From Camellia lanceoleosa (lineage: Eukaryota > Streptophyta > Magnoliopsida > Ericales > Theaceae): a stretch of DNA of 64,000 bases. The stretch lies in assembly GCA_025200525.1 (NCBI GenBank), contig CM045761.1:137208223-137272222 (forward strand), in the 5' to 3' direction. The position numbers were made by a program, and so were the translations under genes. The notes under the pieces were generated by a model. That model did no database searches. It saw nothing but the letters and a program-made list of their open reading frames with translations, and had not been told where the DNA came from. The stretch's first letter is position 1, and each line of letters opens with the position of its first letter. Positions 55,360 through 64,000 of this stretch are shown here, one piece after another.

Positions 55360-56640
55360 TTTATATACTTTGTCTTGAATATCTCTCACTCTCAATCACT
55401 CACACTTGCAAACTCAAAGAGTGGAAACCCATTAAAGTTTCTCGAAGATGACTCTTCCTACCTCACCTCTTCTTTGCCGATGATCTCATCATACCAAAGC
55501 AAATTGTCACACTATTGCCTCCACTGTTAAAATTTTTTGTGATGTTTCGAGCCTAAAAGTTAACTAACTCCTCTAAATCCAAAGTTCTATTCTCGAACAA
55601 TGTGGAATTCCACACCAGGGCCTCCTTAGTAAACATCCTTCAAATCCCCACAACCATAAACTTGGGTAAGTGTCTCGGCTGCCCCATCCATCACAATAGA
55701 CCAAATGCCGATTCTTTTCCTTTCCTCATTGATAAAATTCAAAATAAACACGTGGGATGGAAAGCCTGTCTCTCACTACTGGTCGAACCGCCTTAATCAA
55801 TGCTGTCAACGTGGCTATCCCCTTGTATATCATGCAAAGCAATTTCCTCCCCAAGAAAACCATTGATACCAATGAGAAATTAAATAGAGATTTGCTTTGG
55901 AGTTCGATTCGAAGAAGAAAAATTCAGGCAATCAAATGGGAAAATGTCTCAAAACCTAAGCAGATGGGTGGTTTAGGCATTAGATAGACATACCTTGTCA
56001 ATCAAGTGTGCATGGCTAACCTTAATTGGCGCTTGGCAAATGAGGAAAACTCCTTGTGGACCAAAATCCTTAATGCCAAGTATCATGACACCTCTCGACT
56101 TATGGAAAGAGCCTCCTTTACCTAGAAAAGTATATCCAAAGATAGAGACCTGTTCAATAAAGGCAAAAAAATTCTCATAAGAAGTGGCGCTAATACCAAC
56201 TTTTGGTTCGATAATTGGACTGGTCTAGGCCCTCTTAGAAATCTGATGAAGGGACTTCTTACACCCGAAGAAGAAAATCTGAAAGTGAGGGACAGGTGGA
56301 TCTCAAATGATTGGAACTTTGATAAAATTTCGATCACCATTCCTACAGAATTTTCCAATGAAATCCAAACTATCACCCCCAGATGGTTTGGTCTTCAGGA
56401 TGATGGAATTACCTGGAATCATTCCCCGAATGGCACTTTCAATAGCAAATTGGCCTACCTCCTCTCCAAGAACTTCACCATTACCCCCCCACTTTCCAAT
56501 TGGTCTTGGGTTTGGAAGATCTCATCTATTCCTAGAGTCAACCACTTCATTTAGCTAGCCCTCCAAAATCGCTTGAACACCAAAGAAAATATGTTTGTCT
56601 GAAATATCACAACTGATAATGTGTGCCACTATTGTGGCAT
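55360..56640 (+). pseudogene. LINE fragment 3: RT palm to zinc-binding region
   Basis: Begins ILCLEYLSLSIN, then the catalytic FFADDLI box at about 55470-55490 (both Asp present). It continues with LGKCLGCPIHHNRPNADSFP, INAVNVAIPLYIMQSNFLPK and RDLLWSSIRRRKIQAIKWEN. The zf-RVT-like part (DGITWNHSPNGTFNSKLAYL, then RLNTKEN) ends at VCHYCGI near 56635. Stops at about 55986, 56123 and 56553 and several frame changes. Confidence 0.85.
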
Positions 56641-56811
56641 TTTGCCATAATCAAACCCCAAAACAACCTTCACTTCATTTTTACGAAACTCGAAAAAAAA
56701 AAAAAGGAAAATTGAAAAAAAAAAGTATTTTCGATTTCTAAAAGTTTTAAAAGAAAGAACAAAATTTTTAAATATCTCAAAAAAAAAAAAAAGAAAAAAA
56801 AAAGGATTATT
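56641..56811. repeat. A-rich insert in the LINE
   Basis: Breaks the zinc-binding region after CHYCGI. Contains three long A-runs. GGCATT occurs on both sides (56633-56638 and about 56815-56820), a possible 6-bp duplication, so it may be a small retroposed or MITE-type sequence. Identity unknown. Confidence 0.5.
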
Positions 56812-57298
56812 AAGGGCATTCCTCCATGCTTTACGTGATTGTGCTTCAGCCAAGTCTTTTTTGGACATACTGCACATCCCCCCTAATCTCCTCCCATCAT
56901 TCAACCTCAACTTAATTGAGTGGATCAAGACTAACAGCCTCTCCAAAGATGTCCATTCTTCCTTCATCCTTGGGCCATTGTTTTCCCCTTTGCATGTTGG
57001 ACCATTTGGAAAAACAGAAACAACAGGTGTTTCGTCCCGAGCCCTCCTCCTCCCCTTAAACCTCCCGTGGACCATTGCTAAGGCCACAGAATGGTTTCAT
57101 CTTTCCAACTCCATCAGCCCTAGACATCCCACCATCGCACCTGTTGGCTAGAACCCTCCCCCTACCCATAGCTTCAAACTAAACTCAGATGGGGCAACAA
57201 ACAATAACCAGGTTGCAACAGGAGGACTTATTCAGGATAACCATGGAAACTGGGTAACACGGTACTGTACAAACATTGGCGACACGTAAAGCCTTTTA
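56812..57298 (+). pseudogene. LINE fragment 4: zinc-binding end and RNase H start
   Basis: HALRDCASAKSFLDILHIPP, LNLIEWIKTNSLSKD, a damaged stretch, then FKLNSDGATNNNQVATGGLI and QDNHGNWV. The latter is the first catalytic Asp box (N-S-D-G) of the LINE-associated RNase H (RVT_3 type). Confidence 0.82.
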
Positions 57299-58185
57299 AG
57301 GTGCGTTTGTTTAGACGGATTGGATAAGGAGGGATTATAATTCATCGGATTATTAGTCCTGAGATACATTGTCCCGGGATTATTTGGTTGGACTGAATTT
57401 GTATTCTATGTTTGTTTAGTCATGGGATTAGATGTCTGAATTGGACTATTTTTAGTTATTCAATGTTTGTTTGGGATATTATGGAGAAGGATAAATGCTA
57501 AAATGATTATTTTATCCTTTTCAATTATTTAGTAAGTAATAGCAATATTAAACATACCTTTAATATTTTAATTATTTTTAGCTAGATTAAATAAAAATTT
57601 ATTTTATTTTATTTTTTGCACAATTAAATAAATTTATTTTTAAAAAATTAAATAAATTAAATAAAAATAAAAATATATATGTTATTTTTTAATTAAAATT
57701 TTAAATAAATTTATTTTAAATAATAATAATTAAATAATGAAATAAAATAAAACATCTATTAAAATTTAAATAATGAAATTAAATAAAATATAAACAAAAT
57801 TTTAAAATAAAACATCAATAAAATATCTATAAAAAAATATTTTAAAAAATTAAATAAATAAAACAAAAATAAAAATAAAAATTAAATAAAATTATTTTAT
57901 TTTCAAATTGAGACATTTAAATTTTTTTGAATTTTACTCAATATAATATATAATTAAATACTAGAGGCCAAAAATGTAATTTCATTGTCGAATCCCATGG
58001 GATGAGTTATCCCATGATTTCTATTCCACCCTCTCCATGGAATAGGATAGTCCCATATTTGTGGGACTAATAGTTCGGGGAGACTATTAGTCCGGAGCAA
58101 AATTTTTTAAATAAATAATGGACTATTAATTCGGTGAGATTAATAGTCTGATTCCACATCTTAATCCTTCAAAACAAACACACCC
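57299..58185. mobile_element. PIF/Harbinger-like non-autonomous element in the LINE
   Basis: Ends AGGTGCGTTTGTTTAGACGG and, reversed, GGGTGTGTTTGTTTTGAAGG, flanked by TTA on both sides (57296-57298 and 58186-58188). A TTA/TAA duplication is typical of PIF/Harbinger. 887 bases, very AT-rich interior, no transposase. It separates RNase H text TRKA from LAEFWALRDGL. Confidence 0.72.
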
Positions 58186-58323
58186 TTAGCGGAATTTTGG
58201 GCACTCAGAGATGGGCTCAAATTGGCTTTTGATCTTAATCTTACACCCATTGAAATTGAATCGGATGCTTTGACTCTTCTAAATTTGCTAATGAAACCAT
58301 GCGATGAGCAACACCACCCTAAC
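58186..58323 (+). pseudogene. LINE fragment 5: RNase H middle
   Basis: AEFWALRDGLKLAFDLNLTP then IEIESDALTLLNLL, with the E and D catalytic positions of the RNase H. It ends near HHPN at the Copia-2 junction. Confidence 0.82.
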
Positions 58324-58970
58324 AATTATTAGGAAAAATATATGATTTTCCATAAGTAAATTAATCGATGACAATAAAAATTAATATGAAGAAATTAAAT
58401 CAAAAGCAACACAAGAATTTTTACGTGGTTCCCTCAATGTGAGGTACGTTCACGAGATCAAAATCTGATTCCACGATCAACCAAAAAGTTTCTAAATGAT
58501 TACAAACGAGACATGAATGGTCTCAAGAAACCACTCTTAAGTGAATTTTAAATAATCACAAATAATTAAGAAGAAATATCTCACCAAATAAATGAACACA
58601 TAAACTTCACCAAACCAGCCGAATATTTACGCAAATAGCAGCCGAAATCAAGAACTAAATTCCACCAAATTTGATTATCACCCAAGCACAATCTCACCAA
58701 CAATTGATCAAAAAGTTGTTGCTAATACACAAACAAAAACCAGCTGCTTTTCCTTCTTTTCGAAAAAAACAAAACAATACCAATATATATTGTGAATTCT
58801 TGGGCTTTTCATTAAACCCTAGTTGCTATCAAACTGAATATTAAATACCCATTGGGCCTTCAAAAGTTAGATATAATATATAAAATATATTATAATCAAA
58901 CCAAACCAAATTAAAATTCTTTTAATAAATCAATTGGGTCCCATACTCTACTAAGGAAGTATGCCCAACA
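58324..58970 (-). repeat. Copia-2 3' LTR
   Basis: Reversed, it starts TGTTGGGCATACTTCCTTAG at 58970, next to the PPT GGAAGGAGGAGAAT. Its other end, ATTTTTCCTAATAATT, matches the short piece at 63012-63069. Confidence 0.85.
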
Positions 58971-59020
58971 ATTCTCCTCCTTCCGACTTAAGTAAAGACA
59001 TCAATCATACCCATCAAAGT

Positions 59021-60308
59021 TCAACACTTTAAATGTTTTTCCCTTGACAAAGTATTAGTCAACATATCCGAAATATTATCATTTATGTGAACCTTTTCGA
59101 GTTGCAACAATTTCGAATCTAACGCATCACGAATCCAATAGTCTCTCACATCAATTTGTTTTGATTTTGAACAAAAAATAGAATTTTTACTCAAATGAAT
59201 AGTACTTTGACTATCATAATAAAGCACATATCTTTCTTGTTTTAAACCCAGTTCTTGCAAAAATTTCTTCAACCATAACTCTTTTTTGCAAACTTCCATG
59301 ATGACAATAAATTCAACTTTGGTAGTTGAGAGCAACGCATTTTTGTAATTTAGATTGCCGTACGCCGACTCCTCGCAAAAGTTATCAAATATCCCGAAGT
59401 AGATTTCCTAGAATCAATATCACCGGCCATGTCAGAATTCGTGAACCCATCAAGTATCGGCTTTCCATCTCCAAAACACAAACACACCTTCGAAGTCTCT
59501 CGAAGATATCTTAGAATCCACTTCACTGCTGCCCAATGTTCTTTACACAGATTAAAGAAAAAACGACTCACCACACCAACGGAGTGAACAATATCCGGCC
59601 TTGTACAAACCATGGCGTACATAAAAAAAAACAACCGCTGAAGTATAAGGAATTTTTAGCATCTCTTCATTGTCTTTCTCACTTGTAGGACATTAATTCA
59701 AACTAAACTTGAAGTGACCCGTAAGTGGACAACCAACCGATTTTGCTTTATCTATGTTGAACCTTTTAATAACTTTTTCAATATAGCTTTCTTGAGACAA
59801 CCAAATTAGTCCATTTTTGCGATCACAAACAATTTTCATACCAAGTATTTACTTTGCTAGTCCCAATTTTTTCATAACAAAAGATTTATTCAACTCTAAC
59901 TTCAACTTGTTAATCATGGTAGAATCTTGACCCACAATTAACATGTTGTCAACATAAAACAAAGGAATAATAAATTTACCATCCGAAATTTTTTCCAAAA
60001 ACACACAATAGTCCGAAGTGGTTTTAGAAAAACTATTATTTATCATGAAAGAGTCAAATTTTTTGTACCATTGCAGCGGGGCTTACTTGAGACCATATAA
60101 ATTTTTCTTCAATTTGCAAACAAATTTCTCTTTCCCTTTTTTCATAAAACCCTTTGGTTGCTCCATGTAAATTTCTTCTTCAATATCACCATGAAGAAAT
60201 GCGGTCTTCACATCAAGTTGCTCAACTTCAAGGTTCATACTTGCGGCCATGCCAAGTACAACCCGAATAGAAGACATCTTCACAACCGGCGAAAAAATCT
60301 CATCAAAG
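59021..60308 (-). pseudogene. Copia-2 RT and RNase H
   Basis: RT text: FSPVVKMSSIRVVLGMAASM at the start, EVEQLDVKTAFLHGDIEEEI, KKNLYGLK, then the catalytic box reading FYVDNMLIVG near 59945. The second Asp of YVDD is Asn here. Then ARPDIV-type text (MVCTRPDIVHSVGVVSRF), DSRKSTSGYLITF and RNase H pieces TKVEFIVIMEVCKKELWL and DSQSTIHLSKNSIF. Stops at about 60082, 59848 and elsewhere. Inactive by both stops and the catalytic change. Confidence 0.88.
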
Positions 60309-61616
60309 TTAATACCTTTCTTTTTGCCTTAAGCCTTTCACAACAAGACGTGTCTTGTACCTCAGATTCTTGCCATCATTCTTCAATTTGAAGATCCACT
60401 TATTTTTCAAAATTTTCCTTCCTTTAGGCAACTTCACTAAATCATAAGTGTGATTTTCAAGTAAGGAATTCATCTCCTCTTCCATGGCTTTTTTCGAATC
60501 ATCTTTCTTTGTATGCTCAATTGCTTCTTGGTAGCTCTCAGGCTCCCTTTGATTGGAAATCAACATAAACTCATTAGGAGGATACTTTCTCGAAGGTTGT
60601 TGGTCCCTTATAGATTTTCTCAATTCAAGTTGTGGTGGCGGTTCTTGAGTTGGATGCTCTTCCTCAATTTCTAGCTCAACTTCATTTGGAGTAGTATCAT
60701 CATCTACATCTTCAAGAGTTGGCTGCATATCTCCCATATTTTCATTATCCACCGAAGATGGAGGAGATGGATCAATGTTAATGAGATTACTAGTTTTTGG
60801 TTTCAGTTGATCACCTTTGCCAAAGTCTTCAATTGTTTGGTCTTCAAGAAACACAACATCATGGCTTCGAATAACTTTCTTGTTGACCAGATCCCACAAT
60901 CTATAACCAAATTCATCACGGCTATAGCTAAGAAAAATATATTGCCTTGACTTACTATCAAGCTTGGACCTTTCACCTTTTGGAATGTGAACAAAAGCTC
61001 GGCAACCAAACACTCTCAAATGCTCAAAATACACATCTTTGCTAGTCCAAACTCTTTTAGGAACGTCACCATTCGAAGGATAGGAATGAGACAAATTGAT
61101 CACGTCAACCGCTGTCCTCATTGCCTCACCCCAAAAGGATCTTGGCAATTTAGCTTGTGAAAGCATGCACCTTGTTCTTTCCGCATTGCTGCAGTTCATC
61201 CTTTCGGCAATGCCATCTTGTTGAAGAGTCTTCTTAGCTGTCTTTTGGTGCCGAATACTTTGGTTGTGACAATACTTATCAAATGGCCCAATGTATTCAC
61301 CACCATTATCTGATCGGATGCATTTCAATTTCTTCCATGTTTCTCTTTCAACCATGGCCTGGAAATGCTTAAATACTTCTAGAACTTGATCTTTAGTTTT
61401 TAGTATAAAAACCCAAACTTTTCTTGAATAATCATCAATAAAAGTAATAAAATAAAGTGCACTACTATGTGTTCTAACTTTCAAAAGACCACAAACATCC
61501 GAATGAATCAACTCCAAAACATTTTCTTTTCTAGAAGCAACATTTTTATGAAAAGAAACTCTATGTTGTTTACCCATCAAACAATAAACACAAGTTTTGA
61601 GATATGTACCTTTCAA
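60309..61616 (-). pseudogene. Copia-2 integrase and start of RT
   Basis: The longest open stretch (435 codons). Zinc-module end CVYCLMGKQHRVSF; core D in LIHSDVCGLLKV, D in CIRSDNGGEYIG, E in DGIAERMN (D,D-35-E). Then RSFWGEAMRTAVDVINLS, FGCRAFVHIPKGERSKLDSK, an acidic Pro-rich linker, and the RT opening WIFKLKNDGKNLRYKTRLVV. It is uninterrupted, so the integrase is the best-preserved domain. Confidence 0.9.
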
Positions 61617-62895
61617 ACGGGTAAAAGCTCTTTCTTAAACAAAACTTATAGCCCCTTTTCACTCATATGGCCAAGTTGCTTGTGTCACAATTTGGTAGAA
61701 GTATCATCTTCAAGTGCATTGACAACACCTTTACAAAATTTTTCTTACATTGAATAAAGTGTACGAGTCTTTTTGCACTTAGCTACCACCAAAGAACCCT
61801 TTGTGAGCTTCCATATTCCATTATCAAAATTGTTGTTGAAGCCTTCATCATCTACCTTCTCGGTAGATATCAAATTGAGGCGAATGTCAGGAATATGCCG
61901 CACATCTTTAAGCAACAACTTACAGCCCAAATTTGTTTCCAAGCAAACATCACCCATGCCAATAATCTTGGATAAACCTTCATTATCCATTTGAAGCAGA
62001 ACCATAATCTCCTTTGGTGTAGGTAATGAAGAAATCAACTTGAGAAATCACATGAAAAGAAATGCCGGAATCAATCACCCAATTGCTCTCTTGACCCACA
62101 AAATTAATACAATCATTTTCACAAACGACCATGAGATCATCGGTAGTAATCGTTGTGTCTTCTTACTTCTTATCCATACTTTTGTCACGCATTTTCTCCT
62201 TGTTCTTGAGCTTTCAGCATTTCCATTTCATGTGCCTTTTCTCATGACAATAATAGCACTCAATGTCTTTATTTGAAAAAGAATAATCTCTTGATTTTTC
62301 ACGGCTTTGATTACGACCATAAGGAATCTTACTCATCCCCCTTGTTTTGTTTCGGTCTCTCACAACAAATGCCTCTGAATGAGAAGAATCCGCTAATTTT
62401 TTTTCTAGTTTCTTCATTTAACAAACTACTAGTGACTTGGCTCATTGTGACAACTCCATTGGGCGCCAAATTACTAACTGTCACAACCAAAATCTCCCAA
62501 CTTTCGGGTAAAGAACTAAGTAGCATAAAAGCTTGCAACTTATCGTCGAAAATAATTTTCATAGAAACAAGTTGGTTAACAATACTCTTTATTTCATTCA
62601 AATGTTCCAAAATGGAATTGCCATCTTTATGTTTTAAATTAACTAACTTACGAAACAGAAAAGCTTTATTTGTGGCTGATTTTCTATCATAAAGGCTTTC
62701 TAATTTTTTTCATAAATCATGTGTTGAAATTTCAATAGTAACATGATGAAACACACTATCATCAATCCATTGACGGATAACACCAACGGCTTTTCTATTA
62801 AGCCTCTTCCATTCATTATCTTGCATACCCTTGGGTTTGCCATTGTTACCCTCAATAGGCCCATATAAATCTTTACAAAATAATAGGTCATCCAT
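61617..62895 (-). pseudogene. Copia-2 gag and protease
   Basis: Gag from about 62895: DDLLFCKDLYGPIEGN, NDNEWKRLNRKAVGVIRQWI-like text, LEHLNEIKSIVNQLVSMKII and LQAFMLLSSLPESWEILVV (copia UBN2-type gag). Zinc knuckle CYYCHEKRHMKWKC near 62220-62265. The protease region has a VIDSG-type site near 62070 and KDVRHIPDIRLNLISTEKVD. Stops separate the pieces (near 62697, 62416 and 62040). Confidence 0.82.
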
Positions 62896-62999
62896 TTTAG
62901 TTTTTCAAATTATTCAATTGCTTCCATTAAAGCTAGACATGCGACACATATTCTCCTCCATTGATTTAGCACAAATAAATAAACTCAAATAAACCGTAA

Positions 63000-63011
63000 G
63001 CTCTGATACTA
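63000..63011 (-). promoter_or_regulatory. Copia-2 primer-binding site
   Basis: Reversed, AGTATCAGAGC follows the LTR end. This is the tRNA-iMet complement with one change from TGGTATCAGAGC. Confidence 0.8.
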
Positions 63012-63069
63012 ATTATTAAGGAAAATATATGATTCCCCATAAGTAAATCAATCAATGAAAATAAAAACT
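63012..63069 (-). repeat. Copia-2 5' LTR remnant
   Basis: Matches the last ~55 bases of the 3' LTR (GGAAAATATATGATTCCCCA against GGAAAAATATATGATTTTCCA on the plus strand), then changes abruptly to LINE sequence. About 590 bases of the 5' LTR are missing. Confidence 0.82.
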
Positions 63070-63231
63070 AATGCGGATCTCATTATTGACTGTAGATTCC
63101 TCTTGGAGAGGCTCGAAGCTCCTACTATTAAGCACATTTTTAGGGTAGCAAATAAAAGTGCAGATGTTCTAGCGAAGCATGGAATGCACATGGAAGATAT
63201 CGAGATCCACATCTTTCCCTCATTCCATATT
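63070..63231 (+). pseudogene. LINE fragment 6: RNase H end
   Basis: ADLIIDCRFLLERLEAPTIK then HIFRVANKSADVLAKHGMHM. The C-terminal RNase H helix with the 'R-x-A-N-x-x-A-D-x-L-A' motif, including the last catalytic Asp. It follows fragment 5 with at most a few residues lost. Confidence 0.85.
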
Positions 63232-64000
63232 ACAAGGCCGGCCCTAAGTTATTAGAGGCTTAAGATGAATTTTTTAAATTGGGCCGTTCATATATTATTA
63301 CTCTAAAAAAAATAAAAATAAAAATTGTTTGGATAAAATAAAAAGGAGGATAAATATTTATTTCTATTGTATTATAATTTAACAAAATTTAGATAATAAA
63401 TATATATATATATATAATAGTTGAATTTTAATTAGTTGAATCGATTCTTTATTTTTTAGTTTACCAATGCTATAAGAAGTAAAATTAATTGGGGGTAAGG
63501 ATGAGAATTTTCGACACAACTCAAGCAATATATTAAATTAGTAAGTTAGGGTTGACTATTTTTCAACATGAATCCAAATATGACACGACTCAATAAGATG
63601 AATTATTAGTTATATATTTTAATATTCACTAAGGGATGCCATGACATTTTTTTAATCTTTTATTTAACTCCATCTAACTGAGTAAAAAAATATGTAAAAT
63701 AATAATTAAGACTAATATCTTTTTTTTTTTTAAATTTAAGATATGTATTTTTTTGTTACCTATTTTAGAGTGAATCTAGTAAAAAATATATAGTAATAAG
63801 GTATAATTTTTTTAATTAGAAAAATGCAATTGAATTAAAATCAAACATTCTATGAATAATTTCATTTAGTAGAAATAAATTTTATAAAATTCAACTTATG
63901 GGAAAATTTTTAATCTCTCCATCTGGTTGCTAAGTTATTTTAACTAAAAGTGAAAGTTTTTACATTAAACATCAATCGGACACGAATCAAAATAATACCA
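63232..64000. other. AT-rich end of window
   Basis: Starts with GGCCGGCCCTAAGTTATTAG, a possible end of another short element, then AT-rich DNA with (TA)n at 63400-63417. No gene. Confidence 0.5.

Larger units (their letters stand above)
58324..63069 (-). mobile_element. Copia-2: decayed Tork/Tnt1-like copia element with truncated 5' LTR
   Basis: Minus-strand Ty1/copia element inserted in the LINE RNase H. The 3' LTR (58324-58970) is about 645 bases; the 5' LTR survives only as about 58 bases (63012-63069). PBS and PPT are both recognisable. Gag, protease, integrase, RT and RNase H are present with stops and frameshifts. The polyprotein text (CVYCLMGKQHRVSF, RVFGCRAFVHIPK, LLENHTYDLVKLPKGRK) is of the Tnt1-94/Tork style. 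Confidence 0.9.
48989..63231 (+). mobile_element. LINE (plant L1 type), 5'-truncated and split by later insertions
   Basis: Six collinear fragments together follow a plant LINE ORF2: RT start (48989-49551), RT fingers/palm (54438-54461 and 54877-55177), RT palm to zinc-binding domain (55360-56640), zinc-binding end and RNase H start (56812-57298), RNase H middle (58186-58323), RNase H end (63069-63231). The endonuclease and ORF1 are absent from the 5' side. Each gap is filled by a separate mobile element. Stops and frameshifts occur within the fragments, so the LINE was already old before some of the insertions. Confidence 0.85.

Noticed and set aside
63055..63255. Stand-alone RNase H-like ORF as a host gene
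   Set aside because: It is the last piece of the interrupted LINE RNase H; the preceding part is at 58186-58323.

Overview
This window is plant nuclear DNA, most likely from a eudicot, and is an AT-rich intergenic block built almost entirely of transposable elements. The evidence is a Ty3/gypsy pair of the Tat lineage, two Ty1/copia elements primed by initiator tRNA-Met, a plant L1-type LINE with a terminal RNase H, a Helitron, MULE-like, hAT-like and many MITE-like elements. No rRNA, tRNA or multi-exon host gene was recognised. All calls come from reading the sequence; no search was run.

Layout. 1-1383: partial LTR-like remnant on the minus strand. 2612-13595: Tat-type Ty3 element E1 (plus strand; LTRs 2612-3150 and 13063-13595) with gag, protease, RT, two RNase H domains and integrase, then a 58-bp tandem array, then a spliced gene on the opposite strand. 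13750-15985: MULE end, AT-rich foldback, hAT fragment and a minus-strand Helitron (14832-15985). 17120-27994: a second, diverged Tat element E2 of the same architecture in inverted orientation (minus strand). 28000-46400: AT-rich DNA with hAT-like elements (one carries a fragment resembling a heavy-metal-associated domain exon), foldback elements, MITE families and a MULE nested in a sibling MULE (42621-44702). 46450-47032: the only candidate host gene, a small basic protein with a TATA box, a (GA)n leader and a tandemly duplicated 3' end. 48178-48616: ACC-type trinucleotide tract.

48989-63231: one 5'-truncated LINE cut into six pieces by later insertions: a young copia element (Copia-1, 49552-54432, LTRs identical by eye), a hAT MITE with perfect 8-bp target duplication (54462-54876), a small MITE (55178-55359), an A-rich insert, a Harbinger-like element (57299-58185), and a decayed Tork/Tnt1-like copia (Copia-2, 58324-63069, minus strand). 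The LINE RT, zinc-binding and RNase H domains can be followed across all gaps.

The most notable content is the E1/E2 pair. Both carry, between integrase and the 3' LTR, a minisatellite and an oppositely transcribed gene. Its intron-2 donor lies at the same protein position in both copies. Both also keep a PPT-like purine tract between pol and the array. All long coding regions are interrupted; in E2 and Copia-1 some interruptions may be assembly errors rather than real decay.
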